Below are positions 19,000 to 26,967 of a stretch of 64,000 nucleotides of DNA, piece after piece. The stretch spans positions 62,001 through 126,000 of the forward strand of contig NZ_FMZX01000002.1 in assembly GCF_900101615.1 (NCBI RefSeq), read 5' to 3'. Both the position numbers and the translations under genes were made by a program. Position 1 is the stretch's first letter; every line of letters starts with the position of its first letter. Under the pieces are notes generated by a model. The model was not told where the DNA came from. It did not search any database and was given only the letters and a program-made list of their open reading frames with translations. Source of the DNA: Belnapia rosea. GTDB lineage: Bacteria > Pseudomonadota > Alphaproteobacteria > Acetobacterales > Acetobacteraceae.

Positions 19000-19548
19000 A
19001 TGCGCCCTACCGCCCTGGCGGCAGCCCTGATGGCCGCCGTCGCCCCCGCTGCCTTCGCCCCCGCCGCCTTCGCCCATGTCACCCTTGACCCGCCGCAGGC
19101 CGCGGCCGGCGCCTATCTGCGCGCCACCCTCCGCGTGCCGCATGGCTGCGCCGGCGCCGCGACGGAGCGCATCGCCCTCCGCCTGCCCGAGACTATCCTC
19201 GCCGCCCGCCCCATGCCGAAGCCTGGCTGGCGCCTGACCATCACCCGCCGCGCGCTGGAGGTGCCGGTGCCGAACGGGCATGGCGGCACCATCACCGAAG
19301 CAGTGAGCGAGATCACCTGGGAGGGCGGCCCGCTGCCCGACGAGCAGTATGACGAGTTCACCGTCATGCTCCGCACCCCCGAGGCTCCCGGCACGACGCT
19401 GCACCTGCCCGTCATCCAGGGCTGCGGCGGCGGCGCCACCGCCGCCTGGGTGGCCATCCCCGCCGCCGGGCAGCACCCTGCCGCCGGCACACTGCCCGCC
19501 CCCACCCTCCGCCTGCTGCCGGCCCCGCCGCATGCGGGCCATCATTGA
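19000..19548 (+). CDS. YcnI-like DUF1775 copper-binding protein
   Basis: A 182-residue exported protein of the DUF1775/YcnI group. The mature N-terminus begins at the histidine in AFAHVTLDPPQAAAGAY; in this family that N-terminal His forms part of the copper site. Typical segments follow: LRVPHGCAGAATERI, MPKPGWRLTIT, ITWEGGPLPDEQYDEF and LPVIQGC. ATG 19000 gives a signal peptide of about 25 residues. It lies 16 bases before the PCuAC gene. The homologous pair with PCuAC is a known copper-delivery arrangement for cytochrome oxidase. Confidence 0.88.
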   Translation: MRPTALAAALMAAVAPAAFAPAAFAHVTLDPPQAAAGAYLRATLRVPHGCAGAATERIALRLPETILAARPMPKPGWRLTITRRALEVPVPNGHGGTITEAVSEITWEGGPLPDEQYDEFTVMLRTPEAPGTTLHLPVIQGCGGGATAAWVAIPAAGQHPAAGTLPAPTLRLLPAPPHAGHH

Positions 19549-19564
19549 GATGAGGACCCCGACC

Positions 19565-20026
19565 ATGACCCCGACGCGCCGCGCCCTGCTCGCCCTCGCC
19601 CTGCTCGCCCCCCTCCCGGCCTTCGCTCATGGCGCGACGGTCGGCGACATCGCGGTGACCCAGCCCTGGTCCCGCGCCGCGGGCGCCAACGGCACCGGGG
19701 CCGGCTTCCTCACCATCCGCAACGGCGGCAGCCAGCCTGACCGGCTGCTCTCCGCCGCCTCGCCCATCGCCCGCAGCGTCGAGCTGCACAGCCATGTGCG
19801 CGAGGGCGATGTCATGCGGATGCGGCCGGTGGAGGGCATCCCCCTCCCGCCCGGCGCCACTGTCACCCTCCAGCCCGGCGGCCTGCATGTCATGCTGATC
19901 GGCCTGAAGGAGCCGCTGAGCCAGGGCGGCGAGGTGCCACTCACCCTCCGCTTCGAGCGCGCGGGGGAGGTGCAGGTGATGCTGCATGTCGGCGCCGCCG
20001 GCGCCCGCGGGCCGATGCACCACTGA
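19565..20026 (+). CDS. PCuAC copper chaperone
   Basis: A 153-residue periplasmic copper chaperone of the PCu(A)C family (DUF461). It helps load copper into cytochrome c oxidase. After the signal peptide (RRALLALALLAPLPAFA), conserved parts are VTQPWSRA, a His/Met metal site from VELHSHVREGDVMRMRPV and the HVM triplet in LQPGGLHVMLIGL, close to the family pattern. ATG 19565 has GAGG 9 bases upstream; an in-frame ATG 19550 is the alternative. Its stop overlaps the start of the following protease gene. Confidence 0.92.
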   Translation: MTPTRRALLALALLAPLPAFAHGATVGDIAVTQPWSRAAGANGTGAGFLTIRNGGSQPDRLLSAASPIARSVELHSHVREGDVMRMRPVEGIPLPPGATVTLQPGGLHVMLIGLKEPLSQGGEVPLTLRFERAGEVQVMLHVGAAGARGPMHH

Positions 20027-20769
20027 TGCGGCGGCCGGCCTGCCGCCTCCTGGCCCTCGCCGCGCTGCTGGCGCCGGGCCTTGCCGCGGCGCAGCCGGCG
20101 CTCCGCCCCGGCATCGGCGAGACCGATCCCCGCCGCCCCGTCGCCCTGGCCGAGGCGCCCTGGCGCGCCCTCGGCCGCGTTCAGCTCGAGATCGGCGGCC
20201 GCTGCACCGGCGCGCTGATCGGCCTCCGCCAGGTGCTGACGGCGGCGCATTGCCTTGTCGCCCCGCGCAGCCGCGCCCTGGTGCAGCCCGGCACCATCCA
20301 TGTGCTGCTCGGCTATGACCGCGGCACGGCGCTCGGCCATGCCCGCGTGGTTGCCTACCGCATCGGCCCGGGCTTCGACCCGGCGCGGGGTGGCCCGGCG
20401 CCGGCGGATTGGGCCATCCTCACCCTGGATGCCCCGCTCGGCCTGCCCGACCGCGTGCTGCCGCTGCTGGCCACGCCGCCATCGCCGCGCACGCCGCTGA
20501 TGCTCGGCGGCTACCAGCGCGACCGGCCGGAGGTGCTGCTCGCCGATACCGGCTGCCGGCTGCTCGGCCTCTCCGCCGCCGGCCCCGCCGCGATGCTGCT
20601 GCATGACTGCGCCGGCACCCGCGGCGTCAGCGGCGCGCCCCTGCTGGCGCGTGGGCCGGATGGCGGCTGGGCCGTCGCCGGCATCGCCTCGCGCAGCGCC
20701 CCCTCGGCAGCGCTCGGTGCCGCCGTCCCCGCCACCGCGGTCGCCGCAATGCTGGCGGCGGGCGAGTAG
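20026..20769 (+). CDS. Exported trypsin-like serine protease
   Basis: A 247-residue secreted protease of the chymotrypsin fold. The signal peptide ends near residue 23 (LLAPGLAAAQ). The catalytic triad is visible as TAAHC near residue 81, DWAIL near 128, and a serine in TRGVSGAPLL near 203; this replaces the more common GDSGG and resembles V8/glutamyl endopeptidase-like proteins. It overlaps the PCuAC stop by one base (TGATG), so it belongs to the copper operon transcript. A role in that pathway is not obvious. Confidence 0.82.
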   Translation: MRRPACRLLALAALLAPGLAAAQPALRPGIGETDPRRPVALAEAPWRALGRVQLEIGGRCTGALIGLRQVLTAAHCLVAPRSRALVQPGTIHVLLGYDRGTALGHARVVAYRIGPGFDPARGGPAPADWAILTLDAPLGLPDRVLPLLATPPSPRTPLMLGGYQRDRPEVLLADTGCRLLGLSAAGPAAMLLHDCAGTRGVSGAPLLARGPDGGWAVAGIASRSAPSAALGAAVPATAVAAMLAAGE

Positions 20770-20772
20770 CGG

Positions 20773-21165
20773 CTACTCCTCGCTCTCCAGCCGGTCGATA
20801 TCGGCGTCGGAGAGGCCGAAATGATGGCCGATCTCGTGGATCAGCACGTTCCGCACCAGGCCGAACAGCTCCTCCCCGGTCTCGATCCACTCCAGCAGGA
20901 TCGGCTCCCGGTAGAGCAGGATCGTGTCCGGCTCCTGCGGCACGTCGAGCACGCTCTTCTGGGTCAGCGGCACGCCGCGATAGAGGCCGGTGAGCTCCCA
21001 GGGATTCTCGATCCCCAGCCCCTCCAGCGTCTCGTCATCCGGCGCATCCTCCACCATGATGGCCGTGCCGCGCACCATGTCCCGCAGGACCGCGGGGATG
21101 GCGCCGAAGGCCTGTTCGGCCAGTTCCAGGATATCCTCGAGGCTCGGCGGGGTGGTATGGCGCAT
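20773..21165 (-). CDS. Small zincin-type metallopeptidase-like protein
   Basis: A 130-residue protein of the PF06262 (DUF1025) group. The zinc motif [11 protein letters not shown] lies near residue 112, and the preceding region has [10 protein letters not shown] and [11 protein letters not shown]. Its acidic composition and length match the family. Members are predicted small metallopeptidases of unknown substrate. ATG 21165 ([20 protein letters not shown]) is preferred to an open extension that lacks similarity. It is convergent with the protease gene, with only 3 bases between the two stops, and divergent from phhB. Confidence 0.85.
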   Translation of the reverse strand: MRHTTPPSLEDILELAEQAFGAIPAVLRDMVRGTAIMVEDAPDDETLEGLGIENPWELTGLYRGVPLTQKSVLDVPQEPDTILLYREPILLEWIETGEELFGLVRNVLIHEIGHHFGLSDADIDRLESEE

Positions 21166-21223
21166 GCCCTTAGCGGAGGCCGCCACGGCGCCAAGGTCAA
21201 GCAGCAAGGAAGGGGAGAGGCCG

Positions 21224-21514
21224 ATGGTCGAGACGCTGGATGCCGCCGCCCGTGCCGCGCTGGCAAGCGAGCTGCCCGACTGGCGCCCCGTGGAGGGGCG
21301 GGACGCCATCCACCGCGAATTCCGCTTCCGCGACTTCTCGGAAGCCTGGGGCTTCATGGCCCGCGTCGCCCTGCTGGCCGAGGCGCAGGACCATCACCCG
21401 GAATGGTCGAATGTCTGGAACCGGGTCGAGATCCTGCTGACGACGCATGATGCCGGCGGCCTCTCCGCCCGCGACCTCCGCCTGGCCCATGCCATCGACG
21501 CGCTGCTGCGGTAG
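21224..21514 (+). CDS. phhB: Pterin-4a-carbinolamine dehydratase
   Basis: Recycles 4a-hydroxytetrahydrobiopterin formed by aromatic amino-acid hydroxylases. The 96-residue protein has the expected length and motif: [24 protein letters not shown], here read as [19 protein letters not shown], then [13 protein letters not shown]. The histidine pair and the THD motif form the active site. AAGGAAGGGGAGAGG directly precedes ATG 21224. No hydroxylase gene is in the window. Confidence 0.93.
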   Translation: MVETLDAAARAALASELPDWRPVEGRDAIHREFRFRDFSEAWGFMARVALLAEAQDHHPEWSNVWNRVEILLTTHDAGGLSARDLRLAHAIDALLR

Positions 21515-21559
21515 GGTAGCTCCGCGGAGCCTGCTTGAGGCCGGGCCGAGGCGGTACGA

Positions 21560-21991
21560 TCAATCCGCCGCCTGCGGCATCTCCTGGGCCTGGGCCAGCA
21601 ATTCGGCGAGGCTGGTCCGGCCGAGGTCGTTGAGCATCGAGGCCTCCGCCGCATCGAAGCGCTGCCGCAGCAGGGGCGGGATGCGCTGGCCGAGCGGCTC
21701 CGCCTTGGCGTTGGCCCGGTGCACCCGCAGCATCGCCTCCGGTGCCGGATGGATGGCGCGCCAGACATCGCGCAGGCTGATGGCCTCGGCGGAGCGGGTG
21801 AGGCTGGCGCCCCCCGGCCCCCGCTGCACGGAGATCAGCCCGGCGCGGGAGAGCTGCCCGGCGATGCGCCGGACCACCACCGGGTTGGTGCCGATGCTGG
21901 CGGCTAGGCGTAGGCTGGTCGCGCCACCCGGTGGGTCGCTGGCGACGATGATCAGGATGTGGAGGCCGACGGAGAACCGAGTCGCTATCAT
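21560..21991 (-). CDS. Rrf2-family transcriptional regulator
   Basis: A 143-residue winged-helix regulator of the Rrf2 family: TRFSVGLHILIIVASDP, LAASIGTNPVVVRRIAGQLSRAGLI, then the wing VQRGPGGASLTR. It contains no cysteines, so it is not an IscR/NsrR-type iron-sulfur sensor and is closer to YwnA-like members. Divergent from mmcB; a semi-palindromic AT-rich sequence overlaps its own start and may be an autoregulatory site. Confidence 0.88.
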   Translation of the reverse strand: MIATRFSVGLHILIIVASDPPGGATSLRLAASIGTNPVVVRRIAGQLSRAGLISVQRGPGGASLTRSAEAISLRDVWRAIHPAPEAMLRVHRANAKAEPLGQRIPPLLRQRFDAAEASMLNDLGRTSLAELLAQAQEMPQAAD

Positions 21992-22004
21992 GATTTTTCA
22001 TATA
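21986..22004. promoter_or_regulatory. Possible Rrf2 operator
   Basis: An AT-rich, imperfect inverted repeat of the form TATCATGA-TTTT-TCATATA overlaps the Rrf2 start codon and lies between divergent genes. It stands out in a GC-rich background. Binding is inferred only from position. Confidence 0.35.
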
Positions 22005-22072
22005 ACAGTGCGGCCCAGCCCGGGTCGCCGGGGCACTTTCCATCGTTTCGCTGACGCCGGAGCCGTAATTTT

Positions 22073-22579
22073 GTGACCATTCTCCCATCAACGCCGGATA
22101 TCGCCGCGGGATGCACCTTTGCGCCTGCCGAACGCACCGCCGCGGTCTGCCGGGCCGCGCAGCGTTTCTGCGGGCTGCGCGGATGGTCCGTGCTGGGCGA
22201 GATGCCGCTGCCGAATGGCCGTCGGGCGGATCTGCTGGCGCTGCTGCCCGATGGGGGCTTCGCCATCCTCGAGGTCAAGTCCTGTGCCCGGGACTTCCTG
22301 TCGGACTCAAAATGGCCTGACTACCGGGAGTATTGCGACCGGCTGTTCTTCGCGGTCGATCTCGACTTCCCGCAGGAGCTGCTGCCCGAGGATGCCGGCC
22401 TGCTCGTCGCCGATGGGCTGGAGATGGCCCAGCTGCGCGACGCCCCGCCCCATCCGCTGGCACCCGCCCGCCGCCGCGCCCTGCTGCACCGCTTCGCCAT
22501 GCTGGCCGCCGACCGCCTCTCGGCCCTGACCGACCCGGCCGGCCGCGCCGAGCGCCGCGCCGCCCTCAGGGTCGAGTAG
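22073..22579 (+). CDS. mmcB: MmcB-family DNA repair protein
   Basis: A 168-residue protein of the MmcB family (PF06319), which in Caulobacter belongs to the SOS/mitomycin C response. The fold is PD-(D/E)XK-like: RRADLLALLPDGGFAILEVKS gives the Asp and the E-V-K motif, followed by DFLSDSKWPDYREYCDRLFFAV. A GTG start at 22073 gives the usual N-terminus. No clear LexA box was identified upstream. The C-terminus is Arg/Ala-rich. Confidence 0.88.
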   Translation: MTILPSTPDIAAGCTFAPAERTAAVCRAAQRFCGLRGWSVLGEMPLPNGRRADLLALLPDGGFAILEVKSCARDFLSDSKWPDYREYCDRLFFAVDLDFPQELLPEDAGLLVADGLEMAQLRDAPPHPLAPARRRALLHRFAMLAADRLSALTDPAGRAERRAALRVE

Positions 22580-22583
22580 CGGA

Positions 22584-23015
22584 TCAGGCCGGCACGCCCT
22601 CCGGGTCCCCGCTACCCGCCCGGTAGCGATGGGTGGAGGAGCCGAAGGCCACCAGCTGCCCCTCGGCATTGAAGACCTCGGTGCGGGCGAAGAAGACATT
22701 GCGCCCGCCCGTCACCACCCGCCCCTCGGCGACCAGGCGGCCGCCGATCTGCGCCTGGCCGGTGAAGCGGCAGTCGAGGTCGAGCGTCACCGCCCGCCGT
22801 ACCCGCCCGGGATGGGGGCAGTAGAGGCCGGAGAAGGCCGCCGCCTGGTCGATCATCGACAGCAGCAGCCCGCCATGCACGATGCCGGAGCGGTTGGCAT
22901 GGAAGGGCGCGGTCCCGCAGACCAGCCGCGCATAGCCCTCCCGCCATTCCTCCACAGCGATGCCGAGATGCGTGTGGTAGGGCGAGCCCGCCTGGGGGAA
23001 TTCCGGCTGATCCAT
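22584..23015 (-). CDS. PaaI-like hotdog thioesterase
   Basis: A hotdog-fold thioesterase of about 143 residues. The family motif is ANRSGIVHGGLLLSMIDQAAAFSG, in parts GIVHGGLL and MIDQAAAF; the HGG segment and downstream Asp are catalytic in PaaI/YbgC relatives. It would hydrolyse an aromatic or medium-chain acyl-CoA. The start at 23015 (MDQPEFPQAG) is preferred, with 23042 as an alternative nine codons upstream. It is convergent with mmcB, only 4 bases apart. Confidence 0.85.
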   Translation of the reverse strand: MDQPEFPQAGSPYHTHLGIAVEEWREGYARLVCGTAPFHANRSGIVHGGLLLSMIDQAAAFSGLYCPHPGRVRRAVTLDLDCRFTGQAQIGGRLVAEGRVVTGGRNVFFARTEVFNAEGQLVAFGSSTHRYRAGSGDPEGVPA

Positions 23016-23583
23016 CCGGCCCTGGTGCCCGCGCCGTCCCATCCGGTCAAGTATGCCGCGTCAGGCGATCTGCAGCTCCTGCAGCGCCGCCTCCAGCTCC
23101 TGGAAGGTCGGCATGGAATGGCTCGGCGCGGTCTTGCGGCCGGCTTCCACCGCCACCTGCGGCGCATTGCCGTGCAGGTGGGCCACGAGGACGGCGCGGA
23201 TCACCTCGTAGAATTTGCACTCCTCCTCGACCACGCCCTTCAGCCGCGCCGCCATCGGCCCCATCAGGCCATAGGCCAGCAGGATGCCGAGGAAGGTGCC
23301 GACCAGCGCGCCGCCGATCATGCTGCCGAGGACGGTGGGCGGCTGGTCGATGCTCGCCATGGTCTTGATGACGCCGAGCACCGCGGCGACGATGCCGAGC
23401 GCCGGCAGCGCATCGGCGATGGCCTGCATGGCATGCGCCGCGTGCATCTCCTCGTTCGCCACCTTCTTGAGTTCCCGTGCCATGATGTCCTCGATCTGGT
23501 GCGGGTCGTCGGCATTCATGCCGACCATGCGCAGGTAGTCGCAGATCATGGTGGTGGCGACCTTGTCGGCCGCGATCTTGGGG

Positions 23584-23591
23584 AATTTCTG
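23584..23591. repeat. Target-site duplication, left copy
   Basis: AATTTCTG immediately outside the left end of the insertion sequence, repeated at 25333-25340. Confidence 0.95.
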
Positions 23592-23616
23592 GGTTCTTCC
23601 GCACTTCCCGTGCTGC
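23592..23616 (+). repeat. Left terminal inverted repeat of the IS
   Basis: 25 bases starting ggttcttccgcacttc; an exact reverse complement occurs at 25308-25332. Confidence 0.95.
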
Positions 23617-23626
23617 CGTTCTGCCG

Positions 23627-25243
23627 TCATGCGGGGTGCATCACGCGGGCACGGAGCAGCGCGAAGCCCGCTCGGCCGTACATGGTGCGCTTGATCATTT
23701 TGATGCGGCAGATCTGTCCCTCGGCCGGGCTGGTCGTCCAGGGCAGGCGGAGCGCGGCTTCGACGGCGGTGATGTCTTTCCGTAGCTCCGTGACGAAGGC
23801 GGAGAGGTGCGTCCGTTCCGCGGCGGCCAAGACGTCTGCCAAGGTCTCGCCGCTCCTCTTCCGCAGCACGCCTTCAAGCCGCTTCGCTGCGGCGGCGGTT
23901 GCTGCCAGTGCGGGCACTTCCTCCAGCAGACGCGCGGTGAAGGCGCGGTCAGGCCGCGACAGGGTCCGGGGCTCGGCCATCAGCAGCCGCGTCACGCGCC
24001 GGCCCGAGGGCGGCCGCCATGGTTTGCCGCCAACGGTCCGGGTCGCCCAGGTTCCATTCGGCTCCGTCCTGCGACGCTCCGTTGCCCAGCTGCGGACGAC
24101 GGCGTCACGTCCTGAGAAGCCCAGCGCCGCCAGCTCCCGCCACAGCCGGGCGGCGTTGTGGCACCCCTCGGCCCAGCGGTGCTCCAGATGGTCGCGGTAG
24201 GGATCAAGCACGCTGCCGCGCCGGGGCTGCTGCCAGGACGGCACGGTGCCGGCGCGGAGCCACCGCCGCAGTGTCTTGCGGTCGGCGCCAAGCTGGCGGG
24301 AAATCGCGCTTAACGAGGCTCCTGCCGCGTGCAGGCGCGCCGCCTCGTCGAATCGGCCCTGCCGACGCTCGCGTGCCGCGACGATCTGGCGCCCTGCAGC
24401 GCCTGGACGGGCGCTGTCAGCCAGGACAGGGGTGCTGGGCACCGCAGGCTGCCGCATTACCTCCCGGGCGACCCGGCGCGCCGCCGCATGGTGGCGCTCG
24501 GCTGCGGCATGGACGGCGTCGCCGAGGTTGCGCAACAGGTGCCAGCGGTCGGTGACCTCGACGGCATCGGGTGCACCCTGCCGGACACCATCGGCGTAGA
24601 CGCCGGCTCGATCGCGGGCGACCACCGTGACGCCAGGGTTGGCTTTCAGCCACGACGCCAGGCTCTCAGCGCTGCGGTCCGGCAGCAGGTCGACAACCCG
24701 GTTGCGCTCGAGGTCAACCAGCACCGTCCCGTAGCGGTGACCACGGCGCCAAGCCCATTCATCGACCGCCAGCACCCGCACCGGCGGTCTCACCTGCGGC
24801 ACAGCGCCAGTACGGCGCGCCAACCGCAGCAGGGTATCGGCGCTGACCGGCATGGCCAGGCGCGCCGCCAGCCGCGAGCCGACCTCGCCGCCGGCGGCCA
24901 GGCCCAGATGTCGCTGGAGGTCGTCCAGCCGCCCTGTCCGCCGTGCGGCTGGCAGCGCAGTGTCGGTCAGCCGCTCGGCGAAGGTCAGGCGCGGGCACGC
25001 CAGCTCCAGGCACCGGAAGCGCCGGGCTTGAACGCGCAGCTGGACTGGCCGCCCCTGCCAGGGCAGATCGTTGAGGATGCGGTCATACCGGCTATGAACC
25101 CGCCAGGACGGCTTGCCGCAGGCCGGGCAGGTTGCCCAGGGCTCACGCGGTGCGACGACGACGGTGAGGAGTTCGTGGGAGGGCAGGATCTGCTGGACCA
25201 GCAGCCCTGCCGGGATAAGCGGAAGAAGACGCTTTGACAACAA
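23627..25243 (-). CDS. ISL3-family transposase
   Basis: A 538-residue DDE transposase. The N-terminal zinc-binding domain has cysteines 39, 42, 78 and 83 (CPAC, then FRCLELACP). An HTH region follows, and the catalytic domain has D161 in VLAVDEWAWRRG, D211 in VVARDRAGVYADG and the C-terminal E508 in SPAEGQICRIKMIKRTMYG. Together these identify zf-ISL3/DDE_Tnp_ISL3. The start is TTG 25243 (LSKRLLPLIPAG); no better start lies inside the element. No frameshift or stop is seen, so the enzyme may be active. Confidence 0.95.
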   Translation of the reverse strand: MLSKRLLPLIPAGLLVQQILPSHELLTVVVAPREPWATCPACGKPSWRVHSRYDRILNDLPWQGRPVQLRVQARRFRCLELACPRLTFAERLTDTALPAARRTGRLDDLQRHLGLAAGGEVGSRLAARLAMPVSADTLLRLARRTGAVPQVRPPVRVLAVDEWAWRRGHRYGTVLVDLERNRVVDLLPDRSAESLASWLKANPGVTVVARDRAGVYADGVRQGAPDAVEVTDRWHLLRNLGDAVHAAAERHHAAARRVAREVMRQPAVPSTPVLADSARPGAAGRQIVAARERRQGRFDEAARLHAAGASLSAISRQLGADRKTLRRWLRAGTVPSWQQPRRGSVLDPYRDHLEHRWAEGCHNAARLWRELAALGFSGRDAVVRSWATERRRTEPNGTWATRTVGGKPWRPPSGRRVTRLLMAEPRTLSRPDRAFTARLLEEVPALAATAAAAKRLEGVLRKRSGETLADVLAAAERTHLSAFVTELRKDITAVEAALRLPWTTSPAEGQICRIKMIKRTMYGRAGFALLRARVMHPA

Positions 25244-25307
25244 TCAGACTTCAGGGGAGAGGAACGTACCCTCTCTATGTGCTCACTCCGCCCCGGAACG
25301 ACGACCC

Positions 25308-25332
25308 GCAGCACGGGAAGTGCGGAAGAACC
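25308..25332 (-). repeat. Right terminal inverted repeat of the IS
   Basis: 25 bases forming the exact reverse complement of 23592-23616; the last bases (gaagaacc) abut the right target duplication. Confidence 0.95.
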
Positions 25333-25340
25333 AATTTCTG
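25333..25340. repeat. Target-site duplication, right copy
   Basis: AATTTCTG immediately outside the right end of the insertion sequence, matching 23584-23591. Confidence 0.95.
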
Positions 25341-25672
25341 GAAGGCGGCGCTGTCCTCCGGCTTCTCGATATGCGGCTCCAGCGCCATGGCGCCCTTCTG
25401 CTGGGCGAGCCGGACGAAGAAGTAGAGCAGTGCGAGGAGATCGGAGTACTCGTGCTTGTGGAAGCGTGCGCCCTTGATGATCTTCCCGAAGCCGCCGAGC
25501 ACGTGCTTGATGTCGTGCATGCTGTTCGACATGACGAAGGAGCCGACGGCGGCGCCGCCGATCATCATCATCTCGTAGGGCAGGGAATGCAGGATGATGC
25601 CGAACTTGCCGCCGGCGATGATGTAGCCGCCGAACACCATGGCCAGCAGGAAGACGAAGCCGCCGATCGTCG

Positions 25673-26617
25673 TCATCGCGCCGCGCTCTCCGGCAGCTGC
25701 CGCAGCAGGGTGATGGAGACGCGCCGATTGGCCGGGTTGGCCGGCTCGGCGGGGAGCAGCAGCTCCCGGTCGGCATGGCCGGTGACGCTCTGCAGCCGCG
25801 CCTCGGCGATCCCGCCCTCGACCATCAGCCGCCGCACCGCATTGGCCCGCTCGGCCGAGAGCTCCCAGTTGCTGCGCTCGCCGCCGCGGAAGGGGGTCGC
25901 ATCGGTATGGCCGGCGATGGCGAGGCCGTTCGGCAGCCGCGCGGCGATGCCGACCACCCGTTGCAGCAGCGCCCGGGCACGCTCGTTCGGCGCGGCGCTG
26001 CCGGCGGTGAACATCGGCCGCCGCTCGGCATCGAGGATCTGGACCCGCAGCCCCTCCGGCACCTGCTCGACGACGAGCTGCCGCGCCAGCTCGGCCAGGG
26101 CCGGGTCGTCCCGCACGGCGGCGCGGATATCCTCGGCGGCCCGCTCGAAGGCGACCTGCTCCCGCCGCGCTAGCTCCTCGCGCAGCTCGGCATCGGGGAT
26201 GGCGGCCGGGTCGGGCCGCGGCGTGGCGGGCGCCATCTCCGGCGGCGGCGGGGCAGGGGTGTCGCCCTCCTCCTCCTCCAGGTCGAGGACAGGAGGCGCC
26301 GGGCCGCGCTCGACCCGCACCGCCCCGCTATCGGAGACCGAGGCGCCATCGGCATGCGGCGTCCGCCCGCCGAAGGGGGCGCCGCTGCCCGAATTCGCCC
26401 GGGCCAGCACGTTGTTCGGCGAGAAATAGTCGGCGAGGCCCCGGCGCTGCTCCTCCGAGGTGGCGTTCAGCAGCCACATCAGCAGGAAGAAGGCCATCAT
26501 GGCCGTGACGAAATCGGCATAGGCGACCTTCCAGGCACCGCCATGATGGCCGTGCTCGCCGCCCTCCTCCTTCCGGATGACGATGGTGACGCCCGCCTGC
26601 TTGCCCTTGCCCGCCAT
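25673..26617 (-). CDS. motB: Flagellar stator protein MotB
   Basis: MotB anchors the stator to peptidoglycan and forms the proton path with MotA. The 314-residue protein has a basic, His-rich N-terminus and one membrane helix with the proton-carrying D35 (WKVAYADFVTAMMAFFLLMWLL, in parts YADFVTAMMAFF). An acidic/proline linker follows (residues 100-140), then an OmpA-like domain with IAGHTDATPF and NWELSAERANAVRR near 225-260. Its TGA overlaps the motA ATG (ATGA), so motB precedes motA, the reverse of the common order. MotB itself looks intact. Confidence 0.95.
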   Translation of the reverse strand: MAGKGKQAGVTIVIRKEEGGEHGHHGGAWKVAYADFVTAMMAFFLLMWLLNATSEEQRRGLADYFSPNNVLARANSGSGAPFGGRTPHADGASVSDSGAVRVERGPAPPVLDLEEEEGDTPAPPPPEMAPATPRPDPAAIPDAELREELARREQVAFERAAEDIRAAVRDDPALAELARQLVVEQVPEGLRVQILDAERRPMFTAGSAAPNERARALLQRVVGIAARLPNGLAIAGHTDATPFRGGERSNWELSAERANAVRRLMVEGGIAEARLQSVTGHADRELLLPAEPANPANRRVSITLLRQLPESAAR

Positions 26618-26967
26618 GCCTCAGCCGCTCCGCTCGCGGCACTCTCCGGCCATCCCCCTTAATTTCCGCCTAACCCCGCTGCCGCCCGCAATGCAGGCAC
26701 CCTGCCCCCGCCCTGGGCAGTTCCCTGCCGTGCCGCACCGCAGCATGGCCCCGCACGCTGGCACGGGCCTTGCGTCGGGGTGGGGATGACCGGGACACCA
26801 CCACCCATGCCCATCCGGGCCCAGACATTGCGACGCCTGCCGCCTGCCGGCGGCGCCGTGCCCGCGCCCGCCGCCGGCCAGGCCGCGGCCCGGGGCGCCG
26901 GCCGCATGACGCCGGACGGCCTCCACGCGGCCGCCTGCCCCATCTCCAGCAATCCGGAAGCGTTCGC
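26618..26967. other. 350-base gap between motB and the peptide permease
   Basis: No convincing gene in this divergent gap. Short open frames exist on both strands but have poor codon character and no family similarity. The part next to 26618 should hold the motB-motA promoter and that next to 26967 the permease promoter; I could not pick confident -35/-10 elements. Confidence 0.5.

Larger units (their letters stand above)
23592..25332 (-). mobile_element. Complete ISL3-family insertion sequence (1741 bp)
   Basis: Both ends were resolved by reading. Perfect 25-bp terminal inverted repeats lie at 23592-23616 and 25308-25332, and identical 8-bp flanks (AATTTCTG) mark the target site, the duplication length known for ISL3 elements. 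One transposase gene fills most of the element. The perfect ends, exact duplication and undegraded transposase suggest recent insertion. Confidence 0.95.
23061..25676 (-). pseudogene. motA: Flagellar stator protein MotA, split by an insertion sequence
   Basis: MotA forms the proton channel of the flagellar motor with MotB. The N-terminal part (25676 to 25333: MTTIGGFVFLLAMVFGG, EMMMIGGAAVGSF, HDIKHVLGGFGKIIKG) and the C-terminal part (23591 to 23061: ADKVATTMICDYLRMV, ALPALGIVAAVLGVIKTM) flank a complete ISL3-type element. Removing the element and one copy of the 8-bp target duplication restores an uninterrupted 288-residue MotA (867 bases) across the FQK-FPK junction. The N-terminal piece now reads into the element and stops after about 132 residues. 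motB lies upstream and is intact. Loss of this copy should abolish stator function unless another motA exists. Confidence 0.95.

Noticed and set aside
23592-25332. Possibility of two transposase genes or a composite transposon
   Set aside because: A single intact transposase frame fits an ordinary ISL3 element and no second IS end was found nearby.
26621-26967. Short frames in the motB-permease gap
   Set aside because: Mixed codon use, no similarity, no ribosome binding site; kept as intergenic.
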